From positions 5,788,259 through 5,852,258 of the forward strand of contig NW_020654748.1 in NCBI RefSeq assembly GCF_003589595.1: a stretch of DNA of 64,000 nucleotides, read 5' to 3'. The position numbers and the translations under genes were made by a program. This document shows, one piece after another, positions 44,066-55,475 of the stretch. Numbering within the stretch: position 1 is the first letter of the stretch; each line of letters starts with the position of its first letter. The notes beneath the pieces were generated by a model. The model saw nothing but the letters and a program-made list of their open reading frames with translations, made no database searches and was not told the DNA's origin. The stretch is from Hyposmocoma kahamanoa (taxonomy: Eukaryota; Arthropoda; Insecta; Lepidoptera; Cosmopterigidae).

Positions 44066-45546
44066 TTAGTTGAAGTCTCGAAGACGTATTTTATTTCTTA
44101 ACCCACAAATATAACCGGGTCGTGACAGAAATCAAACTAGAAATGTTAGGCTAACAAATAGCATGTGCAACCGTAGAGCAATCACAATTTCGTATCCCAT
44201 TACCTAAATCCTCCTAAACGCAATATCTATGTTAAGAATAGAAGGAACAAAAGAGCTTCGTAAGAACTAGAAACAGACACGAGTTTTTGTATTAATACGT
44301 ACTTACGTATTGTTTTACCGGCTAAGACATTATTATATAAAATATTAACAAGCGTAGTCGAGGTACTTCGGCCTATTCTCGATCCTCAATAGTCGTCGTA
44401 AAATTTTATGAGGAATGTTCCATAAGCTCAGTTAATAGGATCACGAAAAGAAAAAGATAGGTGAATGAGAGTACCCACTTCTTGAAATAAAGTTTTCATT
44501 TTAGACGTAATCAATGTCCTGGATTTTATAACATCTAGTACGTATTTCAATTTTGGTGTACTATTCCCATCGAGTATATAACCAGAAATGGAGACGAAAT
44601 AAGGGTCATCCATCCCTGGNNNNNNNNNNAGGAATTAGTGGACGTGATCTCGTCAGCTCACTTTTTGATTAAATTCAGAGGCCTAATTAGATTCGGACAA
44701 CTTTAAACAGGATTATTTAACCGCGGGAGCAGCATAAAACGTACGGGCTAACTACAACATTACTCGCTAAGTTCGTACTTAGATGAAGTACTTGAGAATT
44801 AGCCAACCCATTGGTTGCACATGCTTACTAAGTACGAATTCGGTATTTAGTAAATTTAAACGAAATTAACTCTTACGAGAGTTTAACCCGGTTTTGGGTC
44901 GTTTACCTCTTATAAATGAGACTGGGCAAGTCATAATCATTTTATGAATGGCTTTTCAAAATTACAGATAATTTGGCACGTATACAGGATGTAACAAGAA
45001 GTACTAATTTTTATTTCAAAAACGGTTTTTTAGTTTCTATACATTTTTTTTTTAATGCGAACCATATTTATGACTATAATTTCTTCTGGGGAAATCCAGA
45101 GTTTATAGATACCTCACAGAGATCTAGGACATCCAGATGAGAAACACTAAAATAGACTAGAGTAAATTTAATGTAAAACACATTTATCGAGAACTGCAGT
45201 CAAAAGTATTGTGTCATGAAAAATAATGACATAGAAGAATAAAAAAATATTTAAAAATTACAACACGAACGCATATACTAAAAAGTTTGCTCTATTAAAA
45301 ACATTTAACCTCTTTCAACTTTTCTAAGTTACTTATGTACATTTATTAATCATTCTTCACTGACAATAGCGAGGATGGCCACAATTTTAAGAATATTTTA
45401 TTAAAACCACCCGGATACTGATAGAATTGTTTCAGTGGGACGGAAGCCAAAACCTTCAAAATAAAAAAATAACATTTATTTATGCTTAATAGCAATAATT
45501 ATCGCAAGTGGTGAAGGTAATCATCCTTCTTCTTCATCTTATCATA
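44066..45546. other. Long stretch without a supported gene
   Basis: AT-rich, includes the 10-N gap. No domain or repeat recognised. Confidence 0.35.
44620..44629. other. Assembly gap of 10 N
   Basis: Ten unknown bases; the true gap length may differ. Confidence 0.99.
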
Positions 45547-45725
45547 TCAATGGCATACACTAAAATGGTTGCCGTTGTGTTGAAAGGATTTACCAATCGG
45601 TGTAATGTACTCGCCGATTGTATCCCAGGGTACGCCAGACGTACAAGAAAGGAATGGTACGTTGTGCGGAGGTTCCTTTCGTGCACCCTCATCCTGATGA
45701 AACAGTGGCAAACTCGCATAATAAA
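45547..45725 (-). repeat. Family F dispersed repeat, copy 2
   Basis: Reverse complement contains 'ggtgcacgaaaggaacctcc', 'cgcacaacgtacc', 'acaatcggcgagtacattac' and 'gattggtaaatcctttcaac', as in the copies at 29294 and 60712. Confidence 0.7.
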
Positions 45726-46787
45726 TTTTTGTTGACATAATTTTTACGCGTCTGTTTATGAAAAATATGTGAAAATGTAGAGTTGAAATTCGTGAACAAA
45801 TTTTGTTTTGGGTTTACTATTCCGAGAAGTCTGGAATTAAAGATATTCCAGTTTGAAGTTTTGGAGGTTATGTGTTACGTAATTGAATGAAATATAGTCG
45901 GTGTATTATTATATCTAATCAAATATATCAAAATAAACTACAGAAGCTTTAAACAGAGCTATTAGAAGCTGAATGGTGCCGTGGGTTTGTAATGTGACGA
46001 AAGTTTAGAGGAAATTATTTTATAAAAGTGGTATGATCAAAAGGCATGACATTAAGCCATAGCAAAAAAAACTGAGTTAATTAATACATACCACATATTA
46101 TTGCGCTGGTAACTCGGACACAAATTAATGTTTTGTGAAACGTGCCGTCTATCCCTGATTTCGGGAACTTTTTTATCAGTTTTATCATTTTCTCGCGTGG
46201 CATTTTGGAGAAGGAATTATCTACTTTATTTTCTTGTAATGAAGTAGTAAATCTCTTATTACAAATCAGTCGAATCAGTACATTTGATATTACGAATTAA
46301 CATGAACTTTAAACTATGATTTTGTCATTGTTCTATAAAACTTCATTATATAACTGCTCAGACTAACAATATTATAACTTTACAATTTAATTTAAACACG
46401 TTTACATATTTGTTTACAGTCATATCCATTTGTTTGTCTGTAATATAACACACAGTAAACGTTTCTGATACGATATTATATGTGCATGCAGTATTTGCCT
46501 CTTATTTAGTTTACACTCGATAATTTCTGCATTTATGTCCTTGTTTGATAGTGTATTTCTGTTGACGAATCTAACAAATAAATAAATAAATAAATATTCA
46601 ACGTAGGAACTCGTGCTCAGTAGTAGGACGACTATGAATTAACGATAATGGACTGAAGGTATGCACTGAAGGGTATATAAAAATTTCATTCCAAAATCTA
46701 AAGGCATGCATATTGTCAACTGACGTAAGTCGAAGTCAAACTTCTACTTATAAATCTCAGCCTCAGTGTGGACCGTGATTATCATAA
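45726..46787. other. Stretch without a recognised feature
   Basis: AT-rich; a short 'aaat' repeat lies at 46574-46594. Confidence 0.35.
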
Positions 46788-47237
46788 GAAAATCGTGCGC
46801 CTGTTGTTAAGCGACACGTCTGTCCATAGCAGTTATCGGAGCTATAAACTGCAAAGCTCTGAGAGACACTGCCACTGCACCTATCACTCATTTTTTTGAC
46901 GGGGTGGCAATTATTTTATTACTTTATAGATACCCCTGAGCCCAGGGAGACTCAGGGGTTATATGGGTCTCTCCCTCTAGACTGAGGGCCTACCCGACTA
47001 AAGCCCCCCCGGGTTTACCTCTCGCCGGTTGAGTCGGCGCCGTGGGGTCGGTGAACATTCACTACGACGAACACCTATCACCCTGACACATAAATAGATA
47101 AAGTCCATATGCCTGTATTTCACTAGTACCACCCTTCAAAGCCGGCTCACGTTACTCCTTGGCGGCAAAAATAGGTAAGGTGGCAGTATTTGTGTGGACG
47201 AACTCTTTTACAAGAAGTTATACTGCTACTAAAAATT
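46788..47237 (-). repeat. Family A copy interrupted by a retroposon
   Basis: 46788-46887 is the 3' half (plus strand: 'gttaagcgacacgtctgtcc', 'actgccactgcacctatcac'). 47082-47237 is the rest up to the start block near 47235. The interruption is 46888-47071. Confidence 0.8.
46888..47071 (-). mobile_element. 184-bp retroposon with 10-bp target duplication
   Basis: It is flanked on both sides by 'cacctatcac' (46878-46887, 47072-47081). On the minus strand it ends with an A run ('ccaccccgtcaaaaaaatga'), so it is a minus-strand insertion made through target-primed reverse transcription. The interior is GC-rich with a foldback ('cccctgagcccagggagact' then 'caggggt'). It may be a 5'-truncated LINE or a SINE; I do not recognise the family. 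Confidence 0.85.
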
Positions 47238-47414
47238 ATTGTTGTCAACCTATTTTTTTTACCTAACTTTCTACGTTCTTCGGATGAAAAGCTTATAAAC
47301 ATTATTTTAGAAAAGGTCTTCATTTAAAACACGGTTCACCTAAAAATCCAAGTTACACTTTAAGATTTTATACGTGGATTTATGCTCGGTTTACGACAAT
47401 TTCATTCTTCATGA

Positions 47415-47786
47415 ATGACAATTTATGATGCTATAAAATTATATGTGGACTTTGTCAAAGGTAGCTTTTTATTCAGCTACAGCGAAAATGAAAGGAATAT
47501 CAAAGTTATAGTGAGTAAACCCTTTGACATAACGACAGATTTATTTGTGAATGAGGACATAAGAAGTCACCATATTTATCGACGCGGAATAGGCTTAAGC
47601 TCGTACGAAAAAGCTATATGTTTATGTAATAAGAGCGCAGAAGTTGAAGTCGCGATTCGACACAGACAATTCGAAATCGCCCTTATTAAGCCTTATAAAG
47701 TTTTTTCTGACCTGCTCACTCGATTCCGCGCAGTAAGTGTAATAACATTCGTAATCATGTGGTATAGGGAGTATTTTGGACTGTGA
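47415..47786 (+). CDS. Unrecognised open frame of 123 codons
   Basis: It is the longest open frame not explained by a mobile element. An ATG at 47415 opens 'MTIYDAIKLYVDFVKGSFLF', followed by 'AICLCNKSAEVEVAIRHRQF' and 'LTRFRAVSVITFVIMWY'. No known domain was seen and no repeat in the window overlaps it. A good 5' splice-site core ('gtaagt', 47731-47736) lies near the end, so the frame could be an exon ending near 47730. Against this, the region is AT-rich, no acceptor or neighbouring exon was found, and a chance open frame of this length is possible in 64 kb. A hypothetical protein at best. Confidence 0.15.
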   Translation: MTIYDAIKLYVDFVKGSFLFSYSENERNIKVIVSKPFDITTDLFVNEDIRSHHIYRRGIGLSSYEKAICLCNKSAEVEVAIRHRQFEIALIKPYKVFSDLLTRFRAVSVITFVIMWYREYFGL

Positions 47787-48221
47787 ATACACTATGTGTA
47801 AGCTATGTATTGATAAAAATGAAAGTAAATTTATTTGCTACACCGAGAACCCAGTGAAGGTTAAATCGTGAAAATGACTTCGCTAATTTTGAGTATTTTT
47901 TAATACAAAATATTTTATTTCACAATGAGTTTGTAGAGTCACATTAAATTATGAGATATAACCAAGAAACACAACTCAATTTCAACATAAAATCGCGTAC
48001 TAAAAATTGTCTATGATTCCTGTACTAGGCAAAGCCTATCTCGAAGGCAATCAATCTAAGAGTGTCCTTACTAATAAAAGAATAGCGCCATAGGAAATTT
48101 AATAACAATACCAAACAATGTGACAGAACTATATCACCTACATCATAAACAAACATAAAGAAACAAAATCAATAACACAAGCGCAAATACAGTCACAAAG
48201 ACCACCATTACAAAATAATTT

Positions 48222-48520
48222 AGTAGCAGTAGTGCTCCTTATGAAAGAGTTTGTCCTGGGAAGTACTGCCACCTTACCTATTTCTGCCGCCAAGCAGTAA
48301 TGTGAGCATTACGTGTTTCGGTTTTGAAGGGAAAGGGTGCTGGTAAAATTACAGGCAGATGGGACTTGTCAACTTATATATCAGGGTGTCGGGCGCAGTG
48401 GCAATGCCCCTCACAGATCTCTGTGACTTAAATTTCTGAGTGGCACTGGAACTGTTAAAGACAGATGTCGCTTACCACCAGGCACACGACTTGTTCGTCC
48501 CACCACTATTATATAAAATA
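48222..48520 (+). repeat. Family A retroposon, near full length
   Basis: 'agcagtagtgctccttatga' through 'tggtaaaattacaggcagat' to 'acttgttcgtcccaccacta'. All blocks in order. Confidence 0.85.
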
Positions 48521-48539
48521 TAAAAACCTAAATCATTTT

Positions 48540-48650
48540 CTAGCAGTAGAGCTCCTTATGAGTTCATTCAGGAAAGTACTTCCAACTTACCTATTTCTGG
48601 GGCCAAACAGAATTTGGTATCATCAGTCACTTGGTATCGCAAAATAAATA
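48540..48650 (+). repeat. Family A retroposon with a large internal deletion
   Basis: The start block and 'acttacctatttctggggcc' join directly to the end block 'cagtcacttggtatcgcaaa'. It lies just upstream of the Penelope-like insertion. Confidence 0.75.
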
Positions 48651-48652
48651 AA

Positions 48653-48665
48653 TATACCCGATACA
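48653..48665 (+). repeat. Direct repeat left of the Penelope-like element
   Basis: 'tatacccgataca', identical to 49604-49616; interpreted as a 13-bp target-site duplication. Confidence 0.75.
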
Positions 48666-49603
48666 CATCGAGTTCTTAGGTTTTCGCGATTGTTACACAT
48701 AGGAAATTAAACTATTTTTCCGGATTTAAATCGCGTTTATTTGTTTTTTCCCGTGTGAAACCACCAACAGTCGAGCGAAGACCTGCCATTTTACCTTACG
48801 TGAGAGGTGTTACAGACAAAATCGGAAGAATCCTCAGGCGTGCATCTATCAAGACCTATTTCAATCCTCTGAGGAAGATTTCTCAGTTCTTGAGACCCAT
48901 GAAATGTAACATCCCCTTACAGGATGCAGTAGTTTACAAGCTTGACTGTGAGTGCGGTCTCTCTTATATTGGACAAACGAAGCGAAGTATTTGTACCCGC
49001 GTCAAAGAACATATAACTGATGTCAAACACCGTCGCGTAAACAAGTCTGCAGTCTGCGAGCTTGTCATGGATAAACCTACACATTCAATGAAGTTTGACA
49101 AACCCCAGGTCCTTGCTAAAGAAGTCCGTTATCTGCCCAGGACGCTGCGAGAGGCCATTGAAATTAAAAAACATCCTAATTTCAATAGGGAAGATGGTTT
49201 CTCCGTAATACCAGTTTGGGATCCAGTATTTCCTCTGATGAAAAATCCCAAACAGACATAAGACTGCAGTACTAATTAATATGTCTTAGTTTATTCTAAT
49301 TTGTGTTATTAATTAATAATAAATTGAACTTAATAAAATTCATTCAATAAAATATTTTGTAAAACTTAATGTAGCGTAAATTGGAATGTTTTCTTTGTAA
49401 AATTAAAAAAAAGGTATTTAACTAATAACTATTGTAACTAAAGTGAAAAATAGGGTGGTTTGCATTAATATTAGACATAACTGGTTGAAGACTGTACCAC
49501 CTCAGTCAATCGTGACCATGGGACCTGTAAAGGGCGCGAAACGTCGGTTTGTTTGAAAAAACAAATATACGCGATTTAAATCCGGAAAAATAGTTTCATT
49601 TCC
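48666..49603 (+). mobile_element. 5'-truncated Penelope-like element with inverted ends
   Basis: The 938-bp insertion lies between 13-bp direct repeats. The left about 80 bp ('cgagttcttaggttttcgcg', 'actatttttccggatttaaa') are an inverted version of the right end (49550-49603), an arrangement known for Penelope-like elements. Between them lie the C-terminal GIY-YIG coding part (to 49261) and a 3' UTR of about 280 bp. The reverse transcriptase part is absent. Related fragments: 25858, 29506, 56381, 57195, 57450, 58430 and 59505. Confidence 0.85.
48755..49261 (+). pseudogene. Penelope-like GIY-YIG endonuclease domain (C-terminal fragment, open)
   Basis: In Penelope-like elements this domain nicks target DNA to prime reverse transcription. 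The open 168-codon frame shows 'ILPYVRGVTDKIGRILRR' (end of the linker region), then the nuclease core 'VYKLDCECGLSYIGQTKR' (about residues 63-80: the GIY half as VYKL, two cysteines, YIG), 'RVKEHITDVKHRR' with the catalytic-type arginine and the helix following it, and a C-terminal part with 'LREAIEIKKHPNFNREDGF', whose glutamate and asparagine fit the expected motif. The frame begins at a GTG right after the inverted terminal block and has no start codon of its own, so it is a truncated ORF and not a gene. No stop or frameshift is seen, unlike 30344-30685. Confidence 0.85.
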
Positions 49604-49616
49604 TATACCCGATACA
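49604..49616 (+). repeat. Direct repeat right of the Penelope-like element
   Basis: Identical to 48653-48665. Confidence 0.75.
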
Positions 49617-49648
49617 TGTTTCGCCTGTCTACGAGGCGTCCTCAGGAG
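49615..49648 (-). other. Hammerhead-like motif, unproven
   Basis: Minus strand: 'ctgagga' (fits the CUGANGA core), a stem 'cgcct'...'aggcg' with a 7-nt loop, then 'aaac'. If the stem is drawn this way, one G of the GAAA core is missing. Hammerhead ribozymes are known in Penelope-like elements. Whether this one folds and cuts is not shown. Confidence 0.25.
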
Positions 49649-49721
49649 TAGTTGATTGTTCGAAATTTGACCGAAGAGTCTTATTCAATTATATTATACG
49701 TTTTATTAGCAAAGTAAATAT

Positions 49722-50052
49722 TTTTTTCATGGTATAAAGTGACAAGATGAACAAGTCGTGCGGCTGGTAGTATGCGACACGCCTATCCATAAGACCACAA
49801 ATTCGCAACGGTACGGCAAAACTTGAACACACCACCATTCCGCGTTTACTGCATTACGGTTGCATTGCCACTCAGAGCTTTAAATCGCAAACATTTGAGG
49901 GGCACTGGCACTGCGCTCGTAGCCTTGATATATAAACTTGACGAGTCCCATGTGCCTGTAGTTTCACCAACACAGCAGTGATGCTCACATTACTGCTTCG
50001 AGCCAGAAATAGGTAAGGTTAACTTTCACAAGAAGTACTACTGCTACTAAAA
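49722..50052 (-). repeat. Family A copy, minus strand, with about 60 extra bases
   Basis: Plus strand 'ggtataaagtgacaagatga' (3' end) to 'cacaagaagtactactgcta' (start block). Between 'cacgcctatccata' and 'ggttgcattgccactcagag' about 60 bp not found in other copies are inserted (about 49789-49848: 'agaccacaaattcgcaacgg' ... 'gtttactgcattac'). Confidence 0.75.
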
Positions 50053-50325
50053 TTCCTTTCTATCATCCCTTTAACGAGTTGATCTACCAATTTTAACTTT
50101 TCTAAAGTTCCGACAACTTTCTTTACTAATACAGTGGATATCCTTAAAAAAGGTATTAATATCCTGCTGTAGCGCGGTGTTTCGCTGGTTTATCTATGCT
50201 ATACAACTTTAAAGCTCATTAACGGTAATTGAATCTCCTATACCTTGTATAGTCTACAATTAACTATTATATGCAGTTGAGGAGAGAGTTACAAGACCAG
50301 CACATATGCATCTTTTAGAGACTTA

Positions 50326-50500
50326 GGGTCGTATTCCAGAACTGTATTCAATGCTCAAGTCACGATTTGAGCAGACTTGAGTATGATTTCAAGCACTGGA
50401 AATACGACCCTAATGGCAAGGACTTGAGTGTGATTTCTAGTGCTTTGAATCATACTCAAGTCCTGACTTGGGCATTGAGTAGAGTTCTAGAATACGACAC
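50326..50500. repeat. Foldback MITE, copy 2 of 2, TA-flanked
   Basis: Left 'gggtcgtattccagaactgt', right (reverse complement) 'gtgtcgtattctagaactct'. TA on both sides (50324-50325, 50501-50502). It matches copy 1 (844-1030) through the whole interior, including 'caagcactggaaatac' and 'cctaatggcaaggac'. Confidence 0.88.
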
Positions 50501-50502
50501 TA

Positions 50503-51372
50503 AGTATCCTAATAAAAACGTAAGTGATGATTAGATTTTAGAACGAACTGCAATAATGGCGCGTTATAATGGCCATTTTGACAGATTACAATAGTGTGGT
50601 CAAATCTCAATTTATTATCGAAAAAAATATAATCAAATGCAAGTCGCATTTATAAGTTTTTAGATTTATAACTAAACTAGTATTGCAAAGGGTAGCTGAT
50701 TAAAAAGTTTTAATAAAACGAAAATAAAAATGTTAATGTTACATCGTTAATTCGAAACCGCTTTGTTTTGCATTGAGCTTTGACACGAGTTAGCAGAGAC
50801 AGAATTTGTGTTGGTCAGCGATCCTATAAATCTTATAGATAAGTGACGATAGTTCAGATATAATTTTTTTTAATTTCCATTTTCGAAAAATGTAAAATTA
50901 TACATCCATAAATTTTACTGCTCATCACTACTGACAACAATGTACATCAATTAGCTTCTTCAATGTAGTTATGAATTAATACAAAACTAGATGAGCGGAC
51001 AAACATCAAAACGGCTATCATGGCATTCCGGTACTTTAGTATAAAGTCAAAAGCGGTATTTGGAGAAGCGATTGCCGCTCCTAGTTACTTTTGCAAACCA
51101 TAGACGTATGCGGAAGCGGTTATGCTACTTAAAACTGCTCCCCGAGCTCTTAACCGCAACTTATACAACTTAAAGTTACAAGATTGCATTATGCACCCGT
51201 CTAGATAAAATTTACCGCTTTTGATATTTATGGAGGTATGTTTCTAGATCACTTTGACGCTGAACACATTATACTATTACATCTTTCAACTGGTATCGAC
51301 CATTGATCTCCACTTACACTTACCAAGTACATACATATAAAGAAATACATAATGTATGTGTAATAAGGAACC
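50503..51372. other. Mostly unassigned stretch
   Basis: A weak inverted pair 'tcaaaagcggta' (51047 region) and 'taccgcttttga' (51209 region) may mark an old foldback element. Otherwise nothing was supported. Confidence 0.35.
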
Positions 51373-51618
51373 TACTGCCACCTTACCTATTTCTGCTGCC
51401 AAGCAGTAATGCATTAATGCGTAACTGTTTTGGGGAGTACCTATAGGCGCTAGTGAAATTACAGGCACGTTGGACTTGTCAACTTGTGTGTCAGGGTGAA
51501 GGCCGCATTGGCAGTGCCCCTCAGATCTTTACGACTTAAAGCTCTGAGTGGCATTGCAACTACAATGCGCAAGCGTGTCGCTTACCACCAGGCGCACGAT
51601 TTACTTGAGTGTCTTAAA
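51373..51618 (+). repeat. Family A retroposon, first 60 bp missing
   Basis: 'ctgccaccttacctatttct' to 'cttaccaccaggcgcacgat'; 5'-truncated, as expected for retroposition. Confidence 0.8.
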
Positions 51619-53849
51619 AAAACCGGAAATATAGTGAGGATTTTTGTGTACTTAGTATTAGTTAGCCCGCTTTTCTCCGGGACAGGTAACAAATACTGTT
51701 TTTAATATAAAGTGCTGCTGTCGGTGAGAAACCACTTCGGCATAATTTTATTTATGCTAATGTCTAAAGCAAACAGAATTTTCAAGTAACCATACTGAAA
51801 AGCATTTTCGAAATAATATTTAAATATTCAGACACATCCGTCTTGTTGTGTTCTTCCATTAAAATTACAGATGATTGATGATTACGTTGTTGAATGTAGA
51901 TTTCACTCTCCTATAAATGAGCTAATAGAAATCATTTACGATTGCATTGCGGCGACGTACTAAAATAAATCTAGCTCAGTGAAAAATAACACCTTAATAA
52001 TGTCAAGTTGAGAATAAGTAAGAGAAGTTTTGTACACAGTGGTTTATTGAGAAATGTTCGCTCGTGAGCGAAGTTCTATAAAACAGATAGGTAAGTTCAG
52101 CGCGCATAAATTTCGTATAGACTGCACAACTTACGACACATCAGAGCGCTGTTAAACAACTATTAAATGGCGTAAACCAAACTTCCAACGACCCTTATGT
52201 GAACACAAATCGTTCCCACTGACAAGAATCCCAAACAGCTTTGAATAGTTGCCTCGTGATCGAGATATGCAATCAGCGCCATCGAAGTTGTCTCTTGTCA
52301 ATAGAGTCTTGACATAAATAGAACGGTCGCGACAAAGGTAATTCTGCCTGGGGAATGTGGCGACAACGCCGCGGCGTCGACGCGCTAGAGACGCGGTCTT
52401 GTGTACGTGACGTTGAATAACTCAAAACCAGCAACGCGGTTGCTCTCTCCTCGGGAATTTTATGTGCACTATTATAACGCTTTACTTACCTACGTGGCAC
52501 CAGCTTAGAACCATAGCTACGAACTCAATCTTAAATGTCTTTATGGCTGACACTGTGAGAATGCCATTCCCATCAAAATAACTAATTTATTTTTCCCCCT
52601 TGATGTTCTCGGCTCAACTATCTCGTTTTGTGGTTCGTATAATTTAATGGCCGCTCTAGGCTTGGTTGTAATCAAGATTCTTTTAGTAATAAAAAGGTGA
52701 AAAATGGCAGTCTTTACACGTAATGGAACGCAGTGGCTATGAATATTAGATTGAAGGTGGCTCTTGAAATGTTCGCATCACTTAACGCGTTAGACGTTAA
52801 AGAAAACCATAAAACAAGGTTAACGTAAGACCGTAAAACGGTGTATAAATTGAATAGCAGAAATAAAGTAGAAAATGTTTATTAGGGTTACAAAATAAAA
52901 TATGAGCCTAAATCTAGGCCGTCATCAGCGGCATTAATATTCAAAACACGCCGTCACCGCCAGCTGTTTGATTATCTCCGATGGAGCGTGAAGGAAAAAA
53001 TTTGCATTCCTTAGACGTTGCTTAGCGACGACTCAAACTAAATTCTACGACAACCTTTTATTATCTCCTGGTCTCTGGACTTTTGCTGTTTCCCTGTTAT
53101 TCTGTTTTCGCGCGAACTTATACATTAATCTGCAGTGAAATTATTTCACGTTTTCTATTTATTCGCCTATAGCCTTATTCAGTTTGTTGCCCGGCGCCAC
53201 ATATTTTTCATTTCAAATGCACGATATAATAAATATTATAATCTTCTTAACATCAGCTTATCTAGTGCATGAAAGATTTGCAATAAATCGATAAATAAGA
53301 GTAGAGATTACCAGGAAACGCTCAATGAAAACATCCTGTCTGGCGCTGTGATCGGCTACTTTTTACTGTTGAATTAACAGTTAATTAAATCTCTTGTCAA
53401 CAACAACGCAGGCTGGTTAAATACTTAGTGCGCTTAAAACCTAAACTACAATTGCTATATCACATCCTCTTCCCAAGTTCTTTTCGAGGGCTTGAAGTAA
53501 GCCCTATAATTTAATTAATGACGTGATTTAGCTAAAACCTCCATTTCATCTAGTGCTTAATTAATTTTCAACAATAAGCTTTACTCGAAAGCATATACGC
53601 TGCCAGTAAATTACAGACTGGTCTATTGCATTTTAGCCAGTAAATGTAGTTTCAGGGTATTAATAATAAAATACCAATAGCGATGTGTAACTACTGATCC
53701 TGCTTAATCTACGCGATTAATGAATAACCGAATGAATGAAATGAAATAAGCGTTCAAATACCTTATAATAGATGAAATAATGTATGAGTCCACGTACGTT
53801 GCAATTTCGTAGATATTGCCAATGTTCGAGTGTAATATAAAGTGTGTTT
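51619..53849. other. Longest repeat-poor stretch
   Basis: 2.2 kb in which I recognise no repeat family and no gene. A short GC-rich patch lies at 52360-52410 ('gacaacgccgcggcgtcgac'). This may be the most nearly unique DNA of the window. Confidence 0.4.
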
Positions 53850-54115
53850 TAGTTGCAGCAGAGCTCCTTGTGAAAGAGTTCGTTAAGGAAAGTACTGCAA
53901 TCTACGGTAATGAGCTTTACTATATTCCGGTTTTGAAGGGTGCGGGTGCTGGTGAAATTACTACACTTGCACGGCACTTGTCAACTTACGTGTCAGGGTA
54001 ATGGGTGCTGTGGCAGTGCCCCTAAGATCTTTGTGATTTAAAGCTTTGAGCGGCATTACATCTGCTATGAACAGGCGAATCACTTGTTCGGCTAGTCATT
54101 TGGTATTATAAAAAA
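53850..54115 (+). repeat. Family A retroposon
   Basis: 'agcagagctccttgtgaaag' to 'gtcatttggtattataaaaa'; the 'cttacctatttctgccgcca' section is deleted. Confidence 0.8.
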
Positions 54116-55007
54116 CAGTAATTTGGATATGGTATGGTAAAAGTATTTTTTGAATAAATCTATTTTCATCCCGTATAGTATAGTTTACTTTGTGGTTAAA
54201 ATATGACAAAGTTCTGAAACCAATATTGGCGAAAAGTGGGTAGAATCGCGAGCTATCTATAAAGCTTTCGTAGCTCTGTCGTGCCAGAAAATATGTACGG
54301 TAAGAATGCCTTTCAGAGCGATTTATATCTAAGCCAGTCGCGCCGTATTTTTCTTGCGTTTCACCTCTTCGAATACCTACTTATATTCCCATCTACTTAT
54401 ACAAATCATAGATTAAATCTCTTCGTTTCTTATAAGCGTTGTTTTTATTTCTCATATTTCTTATACGAGCACCATAGTATCTTGATGAAGCTTTGTTGCG
54501 ACCCATATCATACCCATTTATAAGATAGTAGTGTAAAAAAATAATGTACAGTAAAAGTGCCAACGCTAAGCTAGATAAATGAATTAACTTTCGCAAGTTT
54601 GTTTGCTCGTAATTTTCAACAAGGCGCGTTTTGTATTTTAGTGTCACGCGTGTCGATGTTTGATAGCAGATCAAAGTTAGACCTACAAGTTCTCAAAACT
54701 GTCTTCGTGTCCGATCTAATTTGTTTGGCCGGTCTGTGGTTAGGTGTGTATATTTTTTTTATAAAATCTCTGTTGTTCACTTCGTGACAATTTGAGATCA
54801 TGTTATTGATCTGACATATTATATCTCTTATATAATATACAATTATAATATTGTCTCCTTCTTGAACGCTTTCTAGCTAACCGTCTTGAAGGCGTGACGT
54901 AACTGCCTATGCATCTACTCGAAACCTACAATCCATCATCCTGCCTACATCAATTACACGTAAGCCTAGCTACTCCAGTTATATGGAGTGGAAATCTGTA
55001 TAGCGAA
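54116..55007. other. Stretch without a supported gene
   Basis: AT-rich; open frames on both strands lack domains. Confidence 0.35.
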
Positions 55008-55190
55008 TACTTGCTTTTGCCCTCTACTCCGTTTACATGAAATTAATAAATACGTAGGATAACTTTCTTCCCACTGTATATTAGATAATGTCTACAAAAA
55101 TTCTTGGGTCAGCAAGATGATTTAATTAATCTACCTCCTGAGGAAGGTCCCTGTTAAAAGTTGGCTGGTTGGTTAGTTGATTCAATGCTA
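55008..55190 (+). repeat. Family G dispersed repeat, copy 1
   Basis: 'cttttgccctctactccgtt' ... 'taggataactttcttccc' ... 'agttggctggttggttagtt' corresponds to 56848-57036 with many changes. Family unknown. Confidence 0.5.
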
Positions 55191-55419
55191 TTTTCCCTGT
55201 GTTCTGTGAATATCCATTCCCAGTTGTGAACCTATGTCAGACTTTTCACTTTTCGAAATAATCATTCAAACTGCCTTATATGACCTCATAACCTAATATA
55301 CAAGCATCTATCTTATTACTTACTTATAAGTAGGTCAGTGCATATAAGTTTATTGCATGTCACGATGTTTTACTATCATGATATTTAATTATTTTTGTAA
55401 AACTAATCAAATTAAATTA

Positions 55420-55475
55420 CTCTAATTTGTTATAATTACTAATAAAAAGATCGAACACTAAGAAAAAACAAAAGA
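55420..55475 (-). repeat. Family C SINE tail fragment
   Basis: 'attactctaatttgttataa' and 'aagatcgaacactaagaaaa'. Confidence 0.6.

Noticed and set aside
54393..54674. Minus-strand open frame of 93 codons with a hydrophobic stretch
   Set aside because: No domain, start context or repeat support; AT-rich DNA easily gives such frames with hydrophobic residues.
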